Position numbers and translations under genes: made by a program. A stretch of 37,692 bases of DNA from Oscillospiraceae bacterium (GTDB taxonomy: Bacteria > Bacillota > Clostridia > Oscillospirales > Oscillospiraceae), in the NCBI GenBank assembly GCA_024404315.1, contig JAKSQD010000015.1:1-37692 (forward strand). Direction: 5' to 3'. This document shows positions 7,603 through 18,198 of this stretch, in pieces. The notes beneath the pieces were generated by a model. That model ran no database searches. It had not been told where the DNA came from and saw nothing but the letters and a program-made list of their open reading frames with translations. The first letter of the stretch is position 1. Each line of letters opens with the position of its first letter.

Positions 7603-10038
7603 TTATTGTGTGGTTAAGGTTAATTCCCCATTCTGCTCCGCAATCAAGAGGGTATCCCCGCTTTTCAGGCTTCCATTGAGCAGCAGTTCCGCCGCTGCGT
7701 CCTCTACGTTGGCACGGATAAAGCGCCGCAGTGGACGAACGCCAAAGGCTGGATCGTGTCCTTCTTTTCCGATGCGGTTGAGCACGGATTCTGTATAGGA
7801 AAGCTGAATCTTTTGTTTTTTGAGGCGTTGCCCAAAGCGCTCCAGCATGAGCCGGGCAATTGCCTCAATTTCTTTGTCGTCCAGCTTTTGGAAGCAAACA
7901 ATTTCGTCAATGCGGTTAAGAAACTCTGGCCGAAACTGCCGTTTTAGCGCACTTTGGAGGGCGGTTTGCCGTTCCTGTACGGCTGGTGTACCAAAGCCGA
8001 GCGGGTGCTCCATGGCGGCCAGGGCATCCGCTCCGGCGTTGGTGGTCATCACCAATACTGTGTTGCGGAAATCTGCCTTTTGCCCCTGTGAATCGGTGAG
8101 CATTCCATCCTCCAGAATTTGCAGCAGCAGATTCAATACCTCGGGATGGGCTTTTTCCAGCTCGTCAAAGAGAACGACCCGATAAGGCCGCTTCCGTACT
8201 GCCTCGGTGAGCCGTCCGCCTTCCTCATATCCCACATAGCCGGGAGGGGAACCAATCAGCCGGGAAGCGGATTGTGCTTCCATATATTCTGACATGTCCA
8301 GACGCAGCAAGGCATCCTCCGTTCCGAACAGATTTTCCGCCAAAGCACGACACAGCTCCGTTTTACCCACACCAGAGGGTCCCGCAAACAAAAACGAGCC
8401 TACCGGGCGGTTTTCCTCCTTCAAGCCGGAACGGCTGCGGCGGATGGAACGAGAAACAGCCGAAACCGCTTCCTCCTGTCCCACCAAACGATGGTGAAGG
8501 GCTTCTTCCAGGGACAACAGGCGGCGGCTCTCATCCTCCGTGATGGAGCTGACGGGAATCCCCGTCCAAACGGACAGCACTTTTGCGATGTCCTCCCGGT
8601 GAACCGTGACCGCTTTGCGATTGGGAGAGGAATACCACCGTTCCTGTTCCTCTTCGAGCTGGTGACGGAAGTTTTCTTCCGCATCCCGATAGAGCGCCGC
8701 TTTCTCAAAGTCCTGGCTGCGGATGGCCGCCTCCAAAGCGTTGACCGATTCCATACGGCGGCTTTCCAGCTCATGAAAGCGCTCAGGGGGCAGCTCTGAC
8801 GCAATGCGAGCCTGCGCCGCCGCTTCGTCCATGAGATCAACGGCTTTATCTGGGAGATAGCGGTCGGGAAGATAGCGGACACTCAGTTCCACCGCTCCCT
8901 CTAAGGCCTCGTCGGAAATGGTCAGACCATGATGGGCTTCGTATCGGCTGCGGAGCTGCTGGAGAATGGTGATGGTCTCCGCTGGCGTGGGTGCTTCCAC
9001 CGTGACGGGCTGAAAACGGCGTTCCAGTGCTGCGTCCTTGCGAATATACCGCCGATACTCTTCTTGTGTGGTAGCGCCGAGTACTTGAAGCTCTCCTCGG
9101 GACAGTGCCGGCTTGAGGATGTTGGCCGCATCAATGGAGCCCTCCGCACTGCCAGCCCCCACAATGGTGTGGAGCTCATCCAAAAAAAGAATCACATTGC
9201 CCACACGCTGGACTTCTTTCAAAATACGCTTGACTCGTTCTTCGAATTCGCCCCGGTATTTTGTTCCCGCAACGGTCGCAGACAAATCCACAGAAAGCAG
9301 GCGCTTTCCTCGGAGTGCCTCTGGAACCGCTCCATTGGCCAGACGTTGGGCCAGTCCTTCGGCAATGGCTGTTTTTCCAACGCCTGGTTCTCCCAGCAGA
9401 ACAGGGTTGTTTTTGGTGCGGCGGCAAAGAATTTGCACCACTCGGTCGAGTTCTTCCTCCCGTCCGGTCACGGGATCCAGCTGTCCGTTTTCCGCCATTC
9501 GGGTCATGTCCCGGGCGAATTGATCCAGCAGCTTGGATTCTCGCACAGGATCACTTTCCCGGCTGCGGCGCTCTCGAAAAACCGAGCCGTTCCCCTCCCC
9601 AAGAGACGCAAAAAGAGTGCCAGTCAAACGGTGAAGCTCCATTCCGCTGCTGGAAAGAATGCGGGCGGCGGCTCCATCGCCCTCCTGTAAAATGCCAACC
9701 AAAAGGTGCTCCGTATCTACGGTTTTGCTCTGTAGCCGACAGCTTTCCGCCACCGCTAACTCAATGATGCGATGACAGCGAGGCGTAAGCCCCTGGGTAG
9801 GAACACAGCCGGAAGCGCCAACTCCCACCAGTTTTGCCACGGTTTCTCGGAGGGAATCTATTTGAAACCCGGCAGAGCAAAGGACTTTGGACGCTCTTCC
9901 GTTCTGTTCCCGCAGAAGACCCAGCAGAAGATGCTCACTGCCCACATAGCCGTGACCCAGCGTTCGTGCCTCCTCTTGGGCGTAGCGCAGGGCGTTTTGA
10001 GCGTTGCGGCTCAGGGCGGTACTGGTTCGACTGTTCAT
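7603..10038 (-). CDS. clpC: ATP-dependent Clp protease ATPase subunit ClpC
   Basis: AAA+ unfoldase that feeds substrates to ClpP. The 811-aa length equals Bacillus ClpC (810). Order of domains: two Clp_N repeats (about residues 1-140), first AAA+ module with Walker A GEPGVGKT at about 216-223 and Walker B LFLDELH, a middle coiled coil with a UVR-like segment ([16 protein letters not shown]), second AAA+ module with GPSGVGKT, and the ClpP-docking loop HPLGFG. The start ATG at 10038 follows AAGGAG. Unlike Bacillus it is not preceded by ctsR, mcsA or mcsB, and no CtsR heptad repeat is visible upstream, so control must differ. Confidence 0.95.
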   Translation of the reverse strand: MNSRTSTALSRNAQNALRYAQEEARTLGHGYVGSEHLLLGLLREQNGRASKVLCSAGFQIDSLRETVAKLVGVGASGCVPTQGLTPRCHRIIELAVAESCRLQSKTVDTEHLLVGILQEGDGAAARILSSSGMELHRLTGTLFASLGEGNGSVFRERRSRESDPVRESKLLDQFARDMTRMAENGQLDPVTGREEELDRVVQILCRRTKNNPVLLGEPGVGKTAIAEGLAQRLANGAVPEALRGKRLLSVDLSATVAGTKYRGEFEERVKRILKEVQRVGNVILFLDELHTIVGAGSAEGSIDAANILKPALSRGELQVLGATTQEEYRRYIRKDAALERRFQPVTVEAPTPAETITILQQLRSRYEAHHGLTISDEALEGAVELSVRYLPDRYLPDKAVDLMDEAAAQARIASELPPERFHELESRRMESVNALEAAIRSQDFEKAALYRDAEENFRHQLEEEQERWYSSPNRKAVTVHREDIAKVLSVWTGIPVSSITEDESRRLLSLEEALHHRLVGQEEAVSAVSRSIRRSRSGLKEENRPVGSFLFAGPSGVGKTELCRALAENLFGTEDALLRLDMSEYMEAQSASRLIGSPPGYVGYEEGGRLTEAVRKRPYRVVLFDELEKAHPEVLNLLLQILEDGMLTDSQGQKADFRNTVLVMTTNAGADALAAMEHPLGFGTPAVQERQTALQSALKRQFRPEFLNRIDEIVCFQKLDDKEIEAIARLMLERFGQRLKKQKIQLSYTESVLNRIGKEGHDPAFGVRPLRRFIRANVEDAAAELLLNGSLKSGDTLLIAEQNGELTLTTQ

Positions 10039-10071
10039 AGGTTATCAGCTCCTTGTAAAATGTATCGGTCT

Positions 10072-10077
10072 ATTATA
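10072..10077 (-). promoter_or_regulatory. probable -10 of clpC promoter
   Basis: TATAAT on the minus strand, 34 nt before the clpC start codon. The region 16-17 nt upstream (TTTATT) is a poor -35. No CtsR-type direct heptad or CIRCE element is seen nearby. Confidence 0.4.
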
Positions 10078-10137
10078 TGCGCTGAAGCGGAAAAATAAAC
10101 CAAAGTAGGAACCATTCTTTGGTGGTTTCACTAGCAA

Positions 10138-10176
10138 AACAAAAAGCTGGGTAGCTCGTCACTACTCAGCTTTTTT
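10138..10176. terminator. terminator downstream of queA
   Basis: A stem of about 12-15 bp with one A-C mismatch: AAAAAGCTGGGTAG at 10141 pairs with CTACTCAGCTTTTTT ending at 10176. Flanking A- and T-runs make it usable in both directions. On the minus strand it ends queA transcription 28 nt after the stop and insulates clpC. Confidence 0.85.
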
Positions 10177-10203
10177 GGTTGATTGGATGAGAATGGGGGC
10201 TGG

Positions 10204-11226
10204 TCAATGGATAAACATCGCATCACCAAAGGAGAAAAAGCGGTAATTCTCCTTGACTGCCTCGGCGTAAGCGTTCATGATGTGCTCTTTCCCGGCAAGG
10301 GCAGAAACCAGCATCAGCAGCGTGGACTCGGGCAAATGGAAATTGGTGACAAGCGCATCCAGACACTTGAAGCGATAACCGGGATAGATAAAAATCTTTG
10401 TCCATCCAGCGTGAGCGTCCATGGTTCCGTCTTCGTTGGCAAAGGATTCTATGGTTCGGCAAGAAGTAGTTCCAACGCAGACAACCCGACCGCCATGGTG
10501 TTTGGTCTCGTTGATGAGGTCGGCGGTTTCCTGGGGAACCATGCAGTATTCCGAGTGCATGTCGTGGGTTTCGACGTCCTCCACCTTGACAGGGCGGAAG
10601 GTTCCCAAGCCGACGTGGAGAGTGACATAACCAATCTTCACGCCCATTTGCTCAATCTGTTTCAGCAATTCAGGGGTGAAGTGCAGGCCAGCGGTCGGAG
10701 CGGCGGCACTTCCGGGAACCTTGGAATAAACGGTCTGATAACGCTCCTGATCCTGCAATTCTTCCTTAATATAAGGAGGGAGCGGCATTCGTCCCAGCTC
10801 CTCCAGCACCTCCAGGAAGATGCCTTGATAATAAAATTTGACGTGGCGGTTTCCGTCGGGCAGAACCTCCAGAATTTCCGCCTCCAGCTGGCCGTCTCCA
10901 AACTTTACTCGGGCACCGGGACGGAGCTTTTTTCCGGGACGCACCAGGCATTCCCAAACGTTATCTCCCTTTTCGGTGAGGAGGAGCACCTCAGAAACAC
11001 CGCCGGTTTCCCGATGGCCGATGAGACGAGCGGGCAGAACACGAGAGTTATTCAGAATCAGGCAGTCACCGGGATTCAGATAGGAAGGAAGGTCAAAAAA
11101 ACGCTTATGCTCCCACAGGCCGGTTTCTTTTTCCAGAGCCAGCAGACGAGAGCCGTCACGCTGTTTCAAAGGGGTCTGAGCAATCAGATCAGGGGGAAGC
11201 TCATAATAAAAATCACTGGTTTTCAT
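10204..11226 (-). CDS. queA: tRNA preQ1(34) S-adenosylmethionine ribosyltransferase-isomerase
   Basis: Transfers and isomerises the ribosyl group of SAM onto preQ1 at the wobble position of tRNA to make epoxyqueuosine. The 340-aa protein has the QueA hallmarks: N-terminal [15 protein letters not shown] and [22 protein letters not shown], then [28 protein letters not shown], and [18 protein letters not shown] near the end. Length is normal. AAAGGATGG precedes the ATG. No tgt or queuosine neighbour is in the window; the gene has its own promoter and terminator. Confidence 0.96.
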   Translation of the reverse strand: MKTSDFYYELPPDLIAQTPLKQRDGSRLLALEKETGLWEHKRFFDLPSYLNPGDCLILNNSRVLPARLIGHRETGGVSEVLLLTEKGDNVWECLVRPGKKLRPGARVKFGDGQLEAEILEVLPDGNRHVKFYYQGIFLEVLEELGRMPLPPYIKEELQDQERYQTVYSKVPGSAAAPTAGLHFTPELLKQIEQMGVKIGYVTLHVGLGTFRPVKVEDVETHDMHSEYCMVPQETADLINETKHHGGRVVCVGTTSCRTIESFANEDGTMDAHAGWTKIFIYPGYRFKCLDALVTNFHLPESTLLMLVSALAGKEHIMNAYAEAVKENYRFFSFGDAMFIH

Positions 11227-11282
11227 CTATATTCCATCCTTTAATGGTGAAATCTGTTTTTCATGCGTATCGCATCAGCAAG

Positions 11283-11310
11283 AGTATATCACAAAACGTC
11301 ATTCTGTCAA
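11283..11310 (-). promoter_or_regulatory. queA promoter
   Basis: On the minus strand: TTGACA (11310-11305), 16-nt spacer, TATACT (11288-11283). Both boxes are at or near the housekeeping consensus, 57 nt before the queA ATG. The rest of 11311-11422 shows nothing I can identify. Confidence 0.75.
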
Positions 11311-11422
11311 GGAAGGCGCTGATTGTATCACAGAAATCAAGTCAATCTTCCGCAAAAAAGAAGTGATTCCAATAGATAATAACCCACTTTGAGACTAACA
11401 CCTTCTTTGTGTGACCAACTGA

Positions 11423-11707
11423 TTAAAACAGGCCGTGATTGTATTTGATAATACTTCCCAGAGAGAGTGCCAAACCGATGGCAACGAGAAGAATCCCAAA
11501 GACATGGCTGATAAAGGGCAAGGTAAGAATGCCCGCACCAGTCAGCATAACCCCAATACCAGACCACTTGCAAAGAGCCGGCTTATCTTTTTCTTCGACC
11601 CGCTTATAGTGGTAGGAATGGAGCAAGCCAATCATTTGCCGAAATGTCAGCAGCCAGCCCAAAACAATAATCAAAATTCCAACAGCAACGGTGATAAAAG
11701 TATCCAT
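11423..11707 (-). CDS. small membrane protein, DUF3784-like
   Basis: A 94-aa protein with three hydrophobic helices (about residues 5-19, 48-66 and 68-84) and a basic loop between the first two (YHYKRVEEKDKPALCKW). The pattern of an N-terminal helix, a loop with a KEEKAK-like acidic and basic stretch, then two helices resembles DUF3784 proteins of Firmicutes; function is unknown. AAAGGAG precedes the ATG. It follows the EamA-like gene by 14 nt on the same strand, so the two probably share the promoter at 12215-12243. Confidence 0.75.
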   Translation of the reverse strand: MDTFITVAVGILIIVLGWLLTFRQMIGLLHSYHYKRVEEKDKPALCKWSGIGVMLTGAGILTLPFISHVFGILLVAIGLALSLGSIIKYNHGLF

Positions 11708-11721
11708 TTGTTATTCTCCTT

Positions 11722-12147
11722 TTATTGATTCAGAAAAAGCAATCCAATCAGGCAAAAGACAACGCCAATTACCTTATTTCTTGTGATAGGTTCATGATAG
11801 AGCAGCAATCCCACTACTACCAGCATAAGGGCAAGAAAAGCACTTTGCACCACAGAGGCGGTGCTCACCTTCCAGCCCACCTGATAAGCAAAGATGAAGC
11901 CGACTTCCAAGCCCACAATGACCAGTCCCAGAGCGAACGACGCCCAATTGATGTGGGCAAACTCCTTGAATAAGCTGCCGCCTTTTTGAAAGGAAAAATA
12001 CAGCACGGCGGAAGCTGCGGCTCCTACCAGATAGGTTATAACGAGAGAAGCAAAGGGATTGATGGTGGGTGACACTTCTTTGGCGCAAATCTGATAAACG
12101 GTATTGGAAAGCACCACCAACGCAATCGGCCACATATAAGAAAACAT
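11722..12147 (-). CDS. EamA/DMT-type half transporter
   Basis: A 141-aa membrane protein with five hydrophobic segments, matching a single EamA repeat of the drug/metabolite transporter superfamily (PIALVVLSNTVYQICAKEV at the start, ending VVFCLIGLLFL). Such half-size members are thought to work as dimers; the substrate is unknown. I start it at ATG 12147, which has a perfect AGGAGG 9 nt upstream; a start at 12183 would put that site inside the gene. Divergent from pyrG. Confidence 0.82.
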   Translation of the reverse strand: MFSYMWPIALVVLSNTVYQICAKEVSPTINPFASLVITYLVGAAASAVLYFSFQKGGSLFKEFAHINWASFALGLVIVGLEVGFIFAYQVGWKVSTASVVQSAFLALMLVVVGLLLYHEPITRNKVIGVVFCLIGLLFLNQ

Positions 12148-12214
12148 CGATTCTTTCCTCCTGTTCATCTGTTTTCTCCACAATCACACAAAATTTGAGT
12201 ATTCATGTAATTAG

Positions 12215-14068
<1,854 letters not shown>

Positions 14069-14078
14069 CAAAATCAAT

Positions 14079-14171
14079 CAAAAGGAAAAGTTCCGCTCTC
14101 AGAACCACGTCAGCCGTGCGCCGCTCCTTGGCGGATCGGTTCTGAAAAGCGGGGCTCTTCCCTTTGTTTTT
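14079..14171 (+). terminator. pyrG terminator, long branched hairpin
   Basis: The 5' arm 14079-14106 and 3' arm 14138-14166 pair over about 28 nt with few mismatches (perfect CAGAACC/GGTTCTG at the inner end), followed by TTTTT. The loop holds a small hairpin of its own (CGCC/GGCG). Unusually long for a simple terminator. Confidence 0.75.
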
Positions 14172-14259
14172 GAATAAATTAATTCAATGTAATAATTAAC
14201 AAAAAAGACCTTGTCATTTTGGGCATAAAGTACAATCTCTCTTTTTATACGGTTTTGAG

Positions 14260-14288
14260 TTGCAAATGGTAACAAGTTGTGCTATTCT
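14260..14288 (+). promoter_or_regulatory. promoter of the Ldh_2 dehydrogenase gene
   Basis: TTGCAA (14260-14265), 17-nt spacer, TATTCT (14283-14288). A moderate match to the housekeeping consensus, placed just upstream of the structured leader. Confidence 0.55.
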
Positions 14289-14298
14289 AACAGAAGAG

Positions 14299-14431
14299 AG
14301 TCCGTGTGTTTTTGCGGACTGCTTTGAAGAATGCTTGCTCAGTTTCATCCGATTTATTTGCATTCTTCGAAGCACTACCAGGCAAAAGTAAGAATATAGG
14401 GAGCCACCCTGTGTTTTTACTTTTTTGTTTT
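14299..14431 (+). promoter_or_regulatory. structured leader with terminator-like hairpin
   Basis: Three successive hairpins precede the gene. The first is AGTCCG (14299-14304) with CGGACT (14315-14320). The second has 14-nt arms 14321-14334 and 14360-14373, differing only by one G-U wobble. The third has 18-nt arms 14384-14401 and 14407-14424, fully paired if three G-U wobbles are allowed, with loop AGCCA and a T-rich tail to 14431. The last resembles an intrinsic terminator 24 nt before the start codon, suggesting attenuation. I see no T-box or known riboswitch consensus. Confidence 0.65.
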
Positions 14432-14455
14432 GGAATTAATCTGGAGGAATTTACT

Positions 14456-15565
14456 ATGGAAACAAGACCCTATGTTGCTTGGGACCTCATGAACAACTTC
14501 ATGATCGACGTATTTGAAAAATACGGTGTCCCCAGAGAGGATGCCGCAATCTGCGCCGATGTTCTGTTGGAATCTGACCGCCGTGGTATCGAGAGCCATG
14601 GCTGCAACCGCTTTAAACCCATCTACCTCGACCGCATCAAGAACGGCACTCTCCTGCCTGTCACCAAAATTGACATCATCAAAGAGACCCCCACCACCAT
14701 CGTGATGGATGCCAACAACGGCATGGGCATGGTTGCCAGCCACAAGATGATGGAAATGCTGATTGAGAAAGCGAAGGTCTACGGCATGGCCGGTGGTACC
14801 ATCCTGAATTCTACCCATTACGGCATCGCCGGTTACTGGACCACCATGGCCGAAAAAGCTGGCATGATCGGTATTTCTGGCACCAACGCTCGTCCCTCTG
14901 TCGCCCCCACTTTTGGCGTGGAGCCTATGATGGGTACCAACCCCTTCACCTTCACCATGCCCACCGACGAAGCGTTCCCCTTTAACTTCGACTGTGCTAC
15001 CTGCACCATCCAGAACGGCAAGATTGAATATTATGAGCGTTCCGGCAAGCCCACTCCCGCTGGCCTGGTCATCACCAAGGACGGCGGAACTATGACCGAC
15101 TCCGGCGAAATCCTCAAGGAAATGCGTGCTGGCAACTGCGCTCTGCTGCCTGTTGGCGGTATCGGCGAAGAAACCGGCGGCTTCAAGGGCTATGGCTTCA
15201 CCACCATCGTTGAGATTCTCTCCTCTGCGCTGGCTGGCGGCCCCCACATGAAGGCGCTGAATGGCAAGGATGCCAACGGCAACAACCAGATGTACCGTCT
15301 GGGTCACTTCTTCTTTGTCATCAATCCTGAGTTCTTCATGGGTCTGGACACCTTCAAGACCTCTACCGGCGAGATTTGCCGCGAACTGCGTGCTTCCGAG
15401 AAGGCTCCCGGCGCTGAACGCATCTACACCGCCGGTGAGAAGGAATGGCTGGCATGGCAGGATCGCAAGGATAAGGGCGTGCCCGTGGGCGAGTCCATCC
15501 AGAAGGAGTGCATTGCTCTGCGTGACGAGTTCGGTCTGGATTACAAGTTCCCCTTTGAGGACTAA
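14456..15565 (+). CDS. Ldh_2-family malate/L-lactate dehydrogenase
   Basis: NAD(P)-dependent oxidoreductase of the Ldh_2 family (malate, L-lactate, ureidoglycolate and related 2-hydroxyacid dehydrogenases), unrelated to the Rossmann-type Ldh/Mdh. The 369-aa length fits. Family landmarks: VLLESDRRGIESHGCNRF near residues 36-53, GGTILNSTHYGIAGYW, GTNPFTFTMP, and GFKGYGFTTIVEIL. SD GGAGGA stands 8 nt before the ATG at 14456. The neighbouring malic enzyme suggests that malate is the substrate, as does the SHG..RF..Y region, but lactate or another hydroxyacid cannot be excluded. Codons end strongly in C, suggesting high expression. Confidence 0.88.
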   Translation: METRPYVAWDLMNNFMIDVFEKYGVPREDAAICADVLLESDRRGIESHGCNRFKPIYLDRIKNGTLLPVTKIDIIKETPTTIVMDANNGMGMVASHKMMEMLIEKAKVYGMAGGTILNSTHYGIAGYWTTMAEKAGMIGISGTNARPSVAPTFGVEPMMGTNPFTFTMPTDEAFPFNFDCATCTIQNGKIEYYERSGKPTPAGLVITKDGGTMTDSGEILKEMRAGNCALLPVGGIGEETGGFKGYGFTTIVEILSSALAGGPHMKALNGKDANGNNQMYRLGHFFFVINPEFFMGLDTFKTSTGEICRELRASEKAPGAERIYTAGEKEWLAWQDRKDKGVPVGESIQKECIALRDEFGLDYKFPFED

Positions 15566-15804
15566 GAGGCTGTTTCGTAACCCAGACGCACGCCGCTAAC
15601 TTGGCTCTTTTCCGCCATATCACTGCGAAATTTTTTGAAAGCCGTCAGGATTCCTGCAAAATTTCACAGCAGGGAATAGAGGTGCGAGCAAAGCTCGTTT
15701 CTTGCACTCGGTCGGAAATGTGCCACTGGCACCTTTCTGATTCGACCTCACTGACGAAAAATATGCTTCGTTATCGGCATACGCCGGGATACGAAACAGC
15801 CTCT
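15565..15804. mobile_element. 240-bp MITE-like inverted-repeat element
   Basis: Perfect 15-bp terminal inverted repeats AGAGGCTGTTTCGTA (15565-15579) and TACGAAACAGCCTCT (15790-15804) bound a non-coding, hairpin-rich interior (for example CGAGC AAA GCTCG and GTGCCA CTGGCAC). A 7-nt direct repeat CTAAGAG occurs at 15562-15568 and 15803-15809, overlapping the ends. It fills the gap between the dehydrogenase and malic enzyme genes, its left end overlapping the TAA stop. A partial second copy lies at 30590-30640. No transposase is encoded. Confidence 0.75.
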
Positions 15805-15847
15805 AAGAGCCTATCCCAATTCAATGAAGAAACGGAGTTTGAATATT

Positions 15848-17020
15848 ATGGATTACGCAAAAGAGTCTCTGCGCCTCCACGGCGAGTGGAAGGGCAAGAT
15901 TGAGGTTACTTGCACCGTTCCCTGCAACACCAAGGATGATCTGTCCCTGGCTTATACGCCCGGCGTTGCCCAGCCCTGCCTGGAGATTCAGAAGGATATC
16001 AACAAGTCTTATGAGCTGACCCGCCGTCACAATCTGTGCGCCGTCATCACCGACGGTACTGCTGTTCTGGGTCTGGGTGACATCGGCCCCGAGGCTGGTA
16101 TGCCCGTTATGGAAGGCAAGTGCGCTCTGTTTAAGTCCTTTGCTGACGTGGATGCTTTCCCCCTGTGCGTGAAGAGCAAGGACGTGGATGAGTTTGTCAA
16201 CGCTGTTTATCTGATCTCCGGCTCCTTCGGCGGCATCAATCTGGAGGATATTTCCGCTCCCCGCTGCTTTGAGATTGAGCGCAAGCTGAAGGAAAAGTGC
16301 GACATTCCCATCTTCCACGACGACCAGCACGGTACTGCTGTCATCACCTTGGCTGGCCTCCAGAACGCTTTGAAGGTCGTCGGCAAGAAAAAGGAAGAGG
16401 TCAAGATTGTTACCTCCGGTGCAGGTGCTGCCGCTGTTGCTATCGTGAAGCTGCTGCTGAGTGCTGGCTTCCAGAACATCACCATGTGCGACCGTAAGGG
16501 CGCTATTTATGAGGGTCGTGACGGTCTGAACTGGATCAAGGCTGAAATGGCTCAGAAGACTAACCTGGAAAAGAAGGCTGGCAAGCTGGCTGATATGCTG
16601 GTAGGCGCTGATGTGTTTATCGGTGTTTCCGCCCCCGGTCAGGTCACAAAAGAGATGGTGCAGACCATGAATAAGGACGCCATCATCTTTGCTTGCGCCA
16701 ACCCCACTCCCGAAATCTTTCCCGACGAGGCAAAGGCTGGCGGTGCTCGTGTCTGCTCCACCGGTCGTTCTGACTTCCCCAACCAGATTAACAACGTTCT
16801 GGCTTTCCCCGGCATCTTCCGTGGTACCTTCGATGTCCGTGCCTCTGACATCAACGAGGAAATGAAGATGGCCGCTGCTCAAGCTCTGGCTGACCTGATC
16901 TCTGACGACGAGCTGAACGAGGACTACATCATCCCCGCCGCATTCGACCCCAGAGTTGGCCCCGCTGTGGCAAAAGCTGTTGCTGAGGCTGCCATCAAGT
17001 CCGGCGTTGCCCGTATCTGA
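15848..17020 (+). CDS. NAD(P)-dependent malic enzyme
   Basis: Oxidative decarboxylation of malate to pyruvate and CO2. The 390-aa length matches the short bacterial form without a phosphotransacetylase domain. Landmarks: [14 protein letters not shown] at the N-terminus, [13 protein letters not shown], the metal and substrate segment [13 protein letters not shown], and the Rossmann motif [16 protein letters not shown] place the start at ATG 15848 with GGAG 10 nt upstream; an ATG at 15824 in frame would add eight residues. It lies downstream of the Ldh_2 dehydrogenase, separated by the inverted-repeat element, and shares its strong C-ending codon bias. Confidence 0.95.
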   Translation: MDYAKESLRLHGEWKGKIEVTCTVPCNTKDDLSLAYTPGVAQPCLEIQKDINKSYELTRRHNLCAVITDGTAVLGLGDIGPEAGMPVMEGKCALFKSFADVDAFPLCVKSKDVDEFVNAVYLISGSFGGINLEDISAPRCFEIERKLKEKCDIPIFHDDQHGTAVITLAGLQNALKVVGKKKEEVKIVTSGAGAAAVAIVKLLLSAGFQNITMCDRKGAIYEGRDGLNWIKAEMAQKTNLEKKAGKLADMLVGADVFIGVSAPGQVTKEMVQTMNKDAIIFACANPTPEIFPDEAKAGGARVCSTGRSDFPNQINNVLAFPGIFRGTFDVRASDINEEMKMAAAQALADLISDDELNEDYIIPAAFDPRVGPAVAKAVAEAAIKSGVARI

Positions 17021-17040
17021 TTGCTGTCTCTGACCTCTGG

Positions 17041-17081
17041 ACAAAAAAGCTCCCGCTGGCACATCGCTGGCGGGAGTTTTC
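17041..17081. terminator. terminator between malic enzyme and acylphosphatase
   Basis: CTCCCGC (17050-17056) pairs with GCGGGAG (17070-17076), with A-run before and TTTT after, so it can serve both convergent units. The inner loop contains additional pairing (TGGC/GC). Confidence 0.85.
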
Positions 17082-17101
17082 GTCGTCTTGGTGGAACAGA
17101 T

Positions 17102-17428
17102 TCAATAGGTTTCTCGGAAGCTCCGTTCCTTGGGTTCCACGGGAATATCATAGCCATCCACCCAATCAATTTGGATGTAGCGCATATAACGCAGCGCTTT
17201 GATGAGCGCATTGATTTTCTCCGGGGTTCCCTGTGCTTCCATCACCACAGTGCCGTCATATTCGTTCTTCACCCACCCGGTGATGCCAATTTTCCGAGCT
17301 GCATCTACCGCTCGGTAGCGAAACCCAACCCCTTGGACTCTTCCATGGAACACCAGATGACGGCGAATGGTTCCCGCTTCCAATTCACGGGAAGGCACGG
17401 GCGTTTTTTTAGCGTTAAAATGAAACAT
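17102..17428 (-). CDS. acylphosphatase
   Basis: Small cytosolic enzyme that hydrolyses acyl phosphates. The signature GRVQGVGFRYR with the catalytic Arg, and GWVKNEYDGTV with the catalytic Asn, are both intact. At 108 aa it is about 15-20 residues longer than usual because of an N-terminal extension (MFHFNAKKTPVPSREL); the Shine-Dalgarno before the ATG at 17428 is weak, so the true start is not certain. It is the last gene of the minus-strand cluster, 6 nt after the DUF1292 gene. Confidence 0.93.
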   Translation of the reverse strand: MFHFNAKKTPVPSRELEAGTIRRHLVFHGRVQGVGFRYRAVDAARKIGITGWVKNEYDGTVVMEAQGTPEKINALIKALRYMRYIQIDWVDGYDIPVEPKERSFRETY

Positions 17429-17434
17429 GGCAAT

Positions 17435-17734
17435 TTACAACCCAAAGCTTTGAGCGCCGAAATCAAAGGCATCCAGATTTTTAATCTGGAAGAGATCAAA
17501 GACGGCCTGTTCCAAATCCTCATCGCCGACGGGAGCATAGCTCTCTGCCTTCTGGTCGTCCTTGCCCACCAGACGCAGGATGGCAACGTCGCCTTCTTCG
17601 TCCTCTACGGGCAGAAAAACGCCAAAGGCTTCTTTGTTATACTCCACCATGTCCAGGAGTTCAAACTCCTGCACGTTACCATAGAGATCTTCTAACTTCA
17701 AAACAACCTTATTGTTGTTGGTATCCAGCATCAT
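17435..17734 (-). CDS. DUF1292 domain protein (YrzB-like)
   Basis: Acidic 99-aa protein matching DUF1292: a beta-rich start (VVLKLEDLYGNVQEFELLDMVEYN), then FGVFLPVEDEEGDVAILRLV and a terminal helix region. Function unknown. In Bacillus the homologue yrzB directly follows the ruvX homologue (alaS-yrzL-yrrK-yrzB); the same ruvX-DUF1292 adjacency is seen here. AGAGGAAA precedes the tandem ATG ATG start; either could be used. Confidence 0.88.
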   Translation of the reverse strand: MMLDTNNNKVVLKLEDLYGNVQEFELLDMVEYNKEAFGVFLPVEDEEGDVAILRLVGKDDQKAESYAPVGDEDLEQAVFDLFQIKNLDAFDFGAQSFGL

Positions 17735-17767
17735 TGTGTGTTTCCTCTTTTCTTTGGGGTAGGCCGC

Positions 17768-18187
17768 TTACAGGCGATTTTTACGGAAAGAAAGGTAGCC
17801 TTCCAGAATGAGCGTGGCGGCAACAGCGTCCACATTTTTACGGTGCTTAGAGGTTTTTCTGCCATTGTCCCGAAGGATGCGGTGAGCATCCACCGTGGTG
17901 AGGCGTTCGTCCCACAGGGTTAAGGGCAGACCAGAACGTTCTTTCAAAATTTCTGCCAGCTTCTCATTTTTGATTGCTTTTTCGCCACGGGTTGCATCCA
18001 TGTTTTTGGGATGACCCAAAACAAGCTCGTCCACGCCGTGCTCTTGAATGATGTTCAGGATTCGTTCCACCACTTCCTCCTGCCGCCAGCTGCTGATGAC
18101 CTCCGTGTGTCCGGCCAGCATCCCAAAGGGGTCAGAGATGGCAATGCCCGTCCGAGCGTCGCCGTAATCAATGGCCATAATTCTCAT
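17768..18187 (-). CDS. ruvX: Holliday junction resolvase-like RuvX (YqgF)
   Basis: RNase H-fold protein of the YqgF family, implicated in 16S rRNA processing and proposed as a Holliday junction resolvase. The 139-aa sequence has the first catalytic Asp in MAIDYGDARTGIA, the LVLGHPKNMDATRGEKA segment, the Glu in LWDERLTTVDAHRIL, and a final Asp in VDAVAATLILEGYL. GAGGAGGA precedes the ATG at 18187. Confidence 0.94.
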   Translation of the reverse strand: MRIMAIDYGDARTGIAISDPFGMLAGHTEVISSWRQEEVVERILNIIQEHGVDELVLGHPKNMDATRGEKAIKNEKLAEILKERSGLPLTLWDERLTTVDAHRILRDNGRKTSKHRKNVDAVAATLILEGYLSFRKNRL

Positions 18188-18198
18188 TTTGTTCCTCC

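Noticed and set aside
8929-9767. Long plus-strand frames antisense to clpC
   Set aside because: Shadow frames of a GC-rich coding strand; clpC is complete and conserved on the minus strand.
14384-14424. T-box riboswitch before the dehydrogenase
   Set aside because: The AGGGAGCCACCC segment only superficially resembles the T-box sequence and is simply the tip of the terminator-like stem; no specifier-loop architecture is visible.
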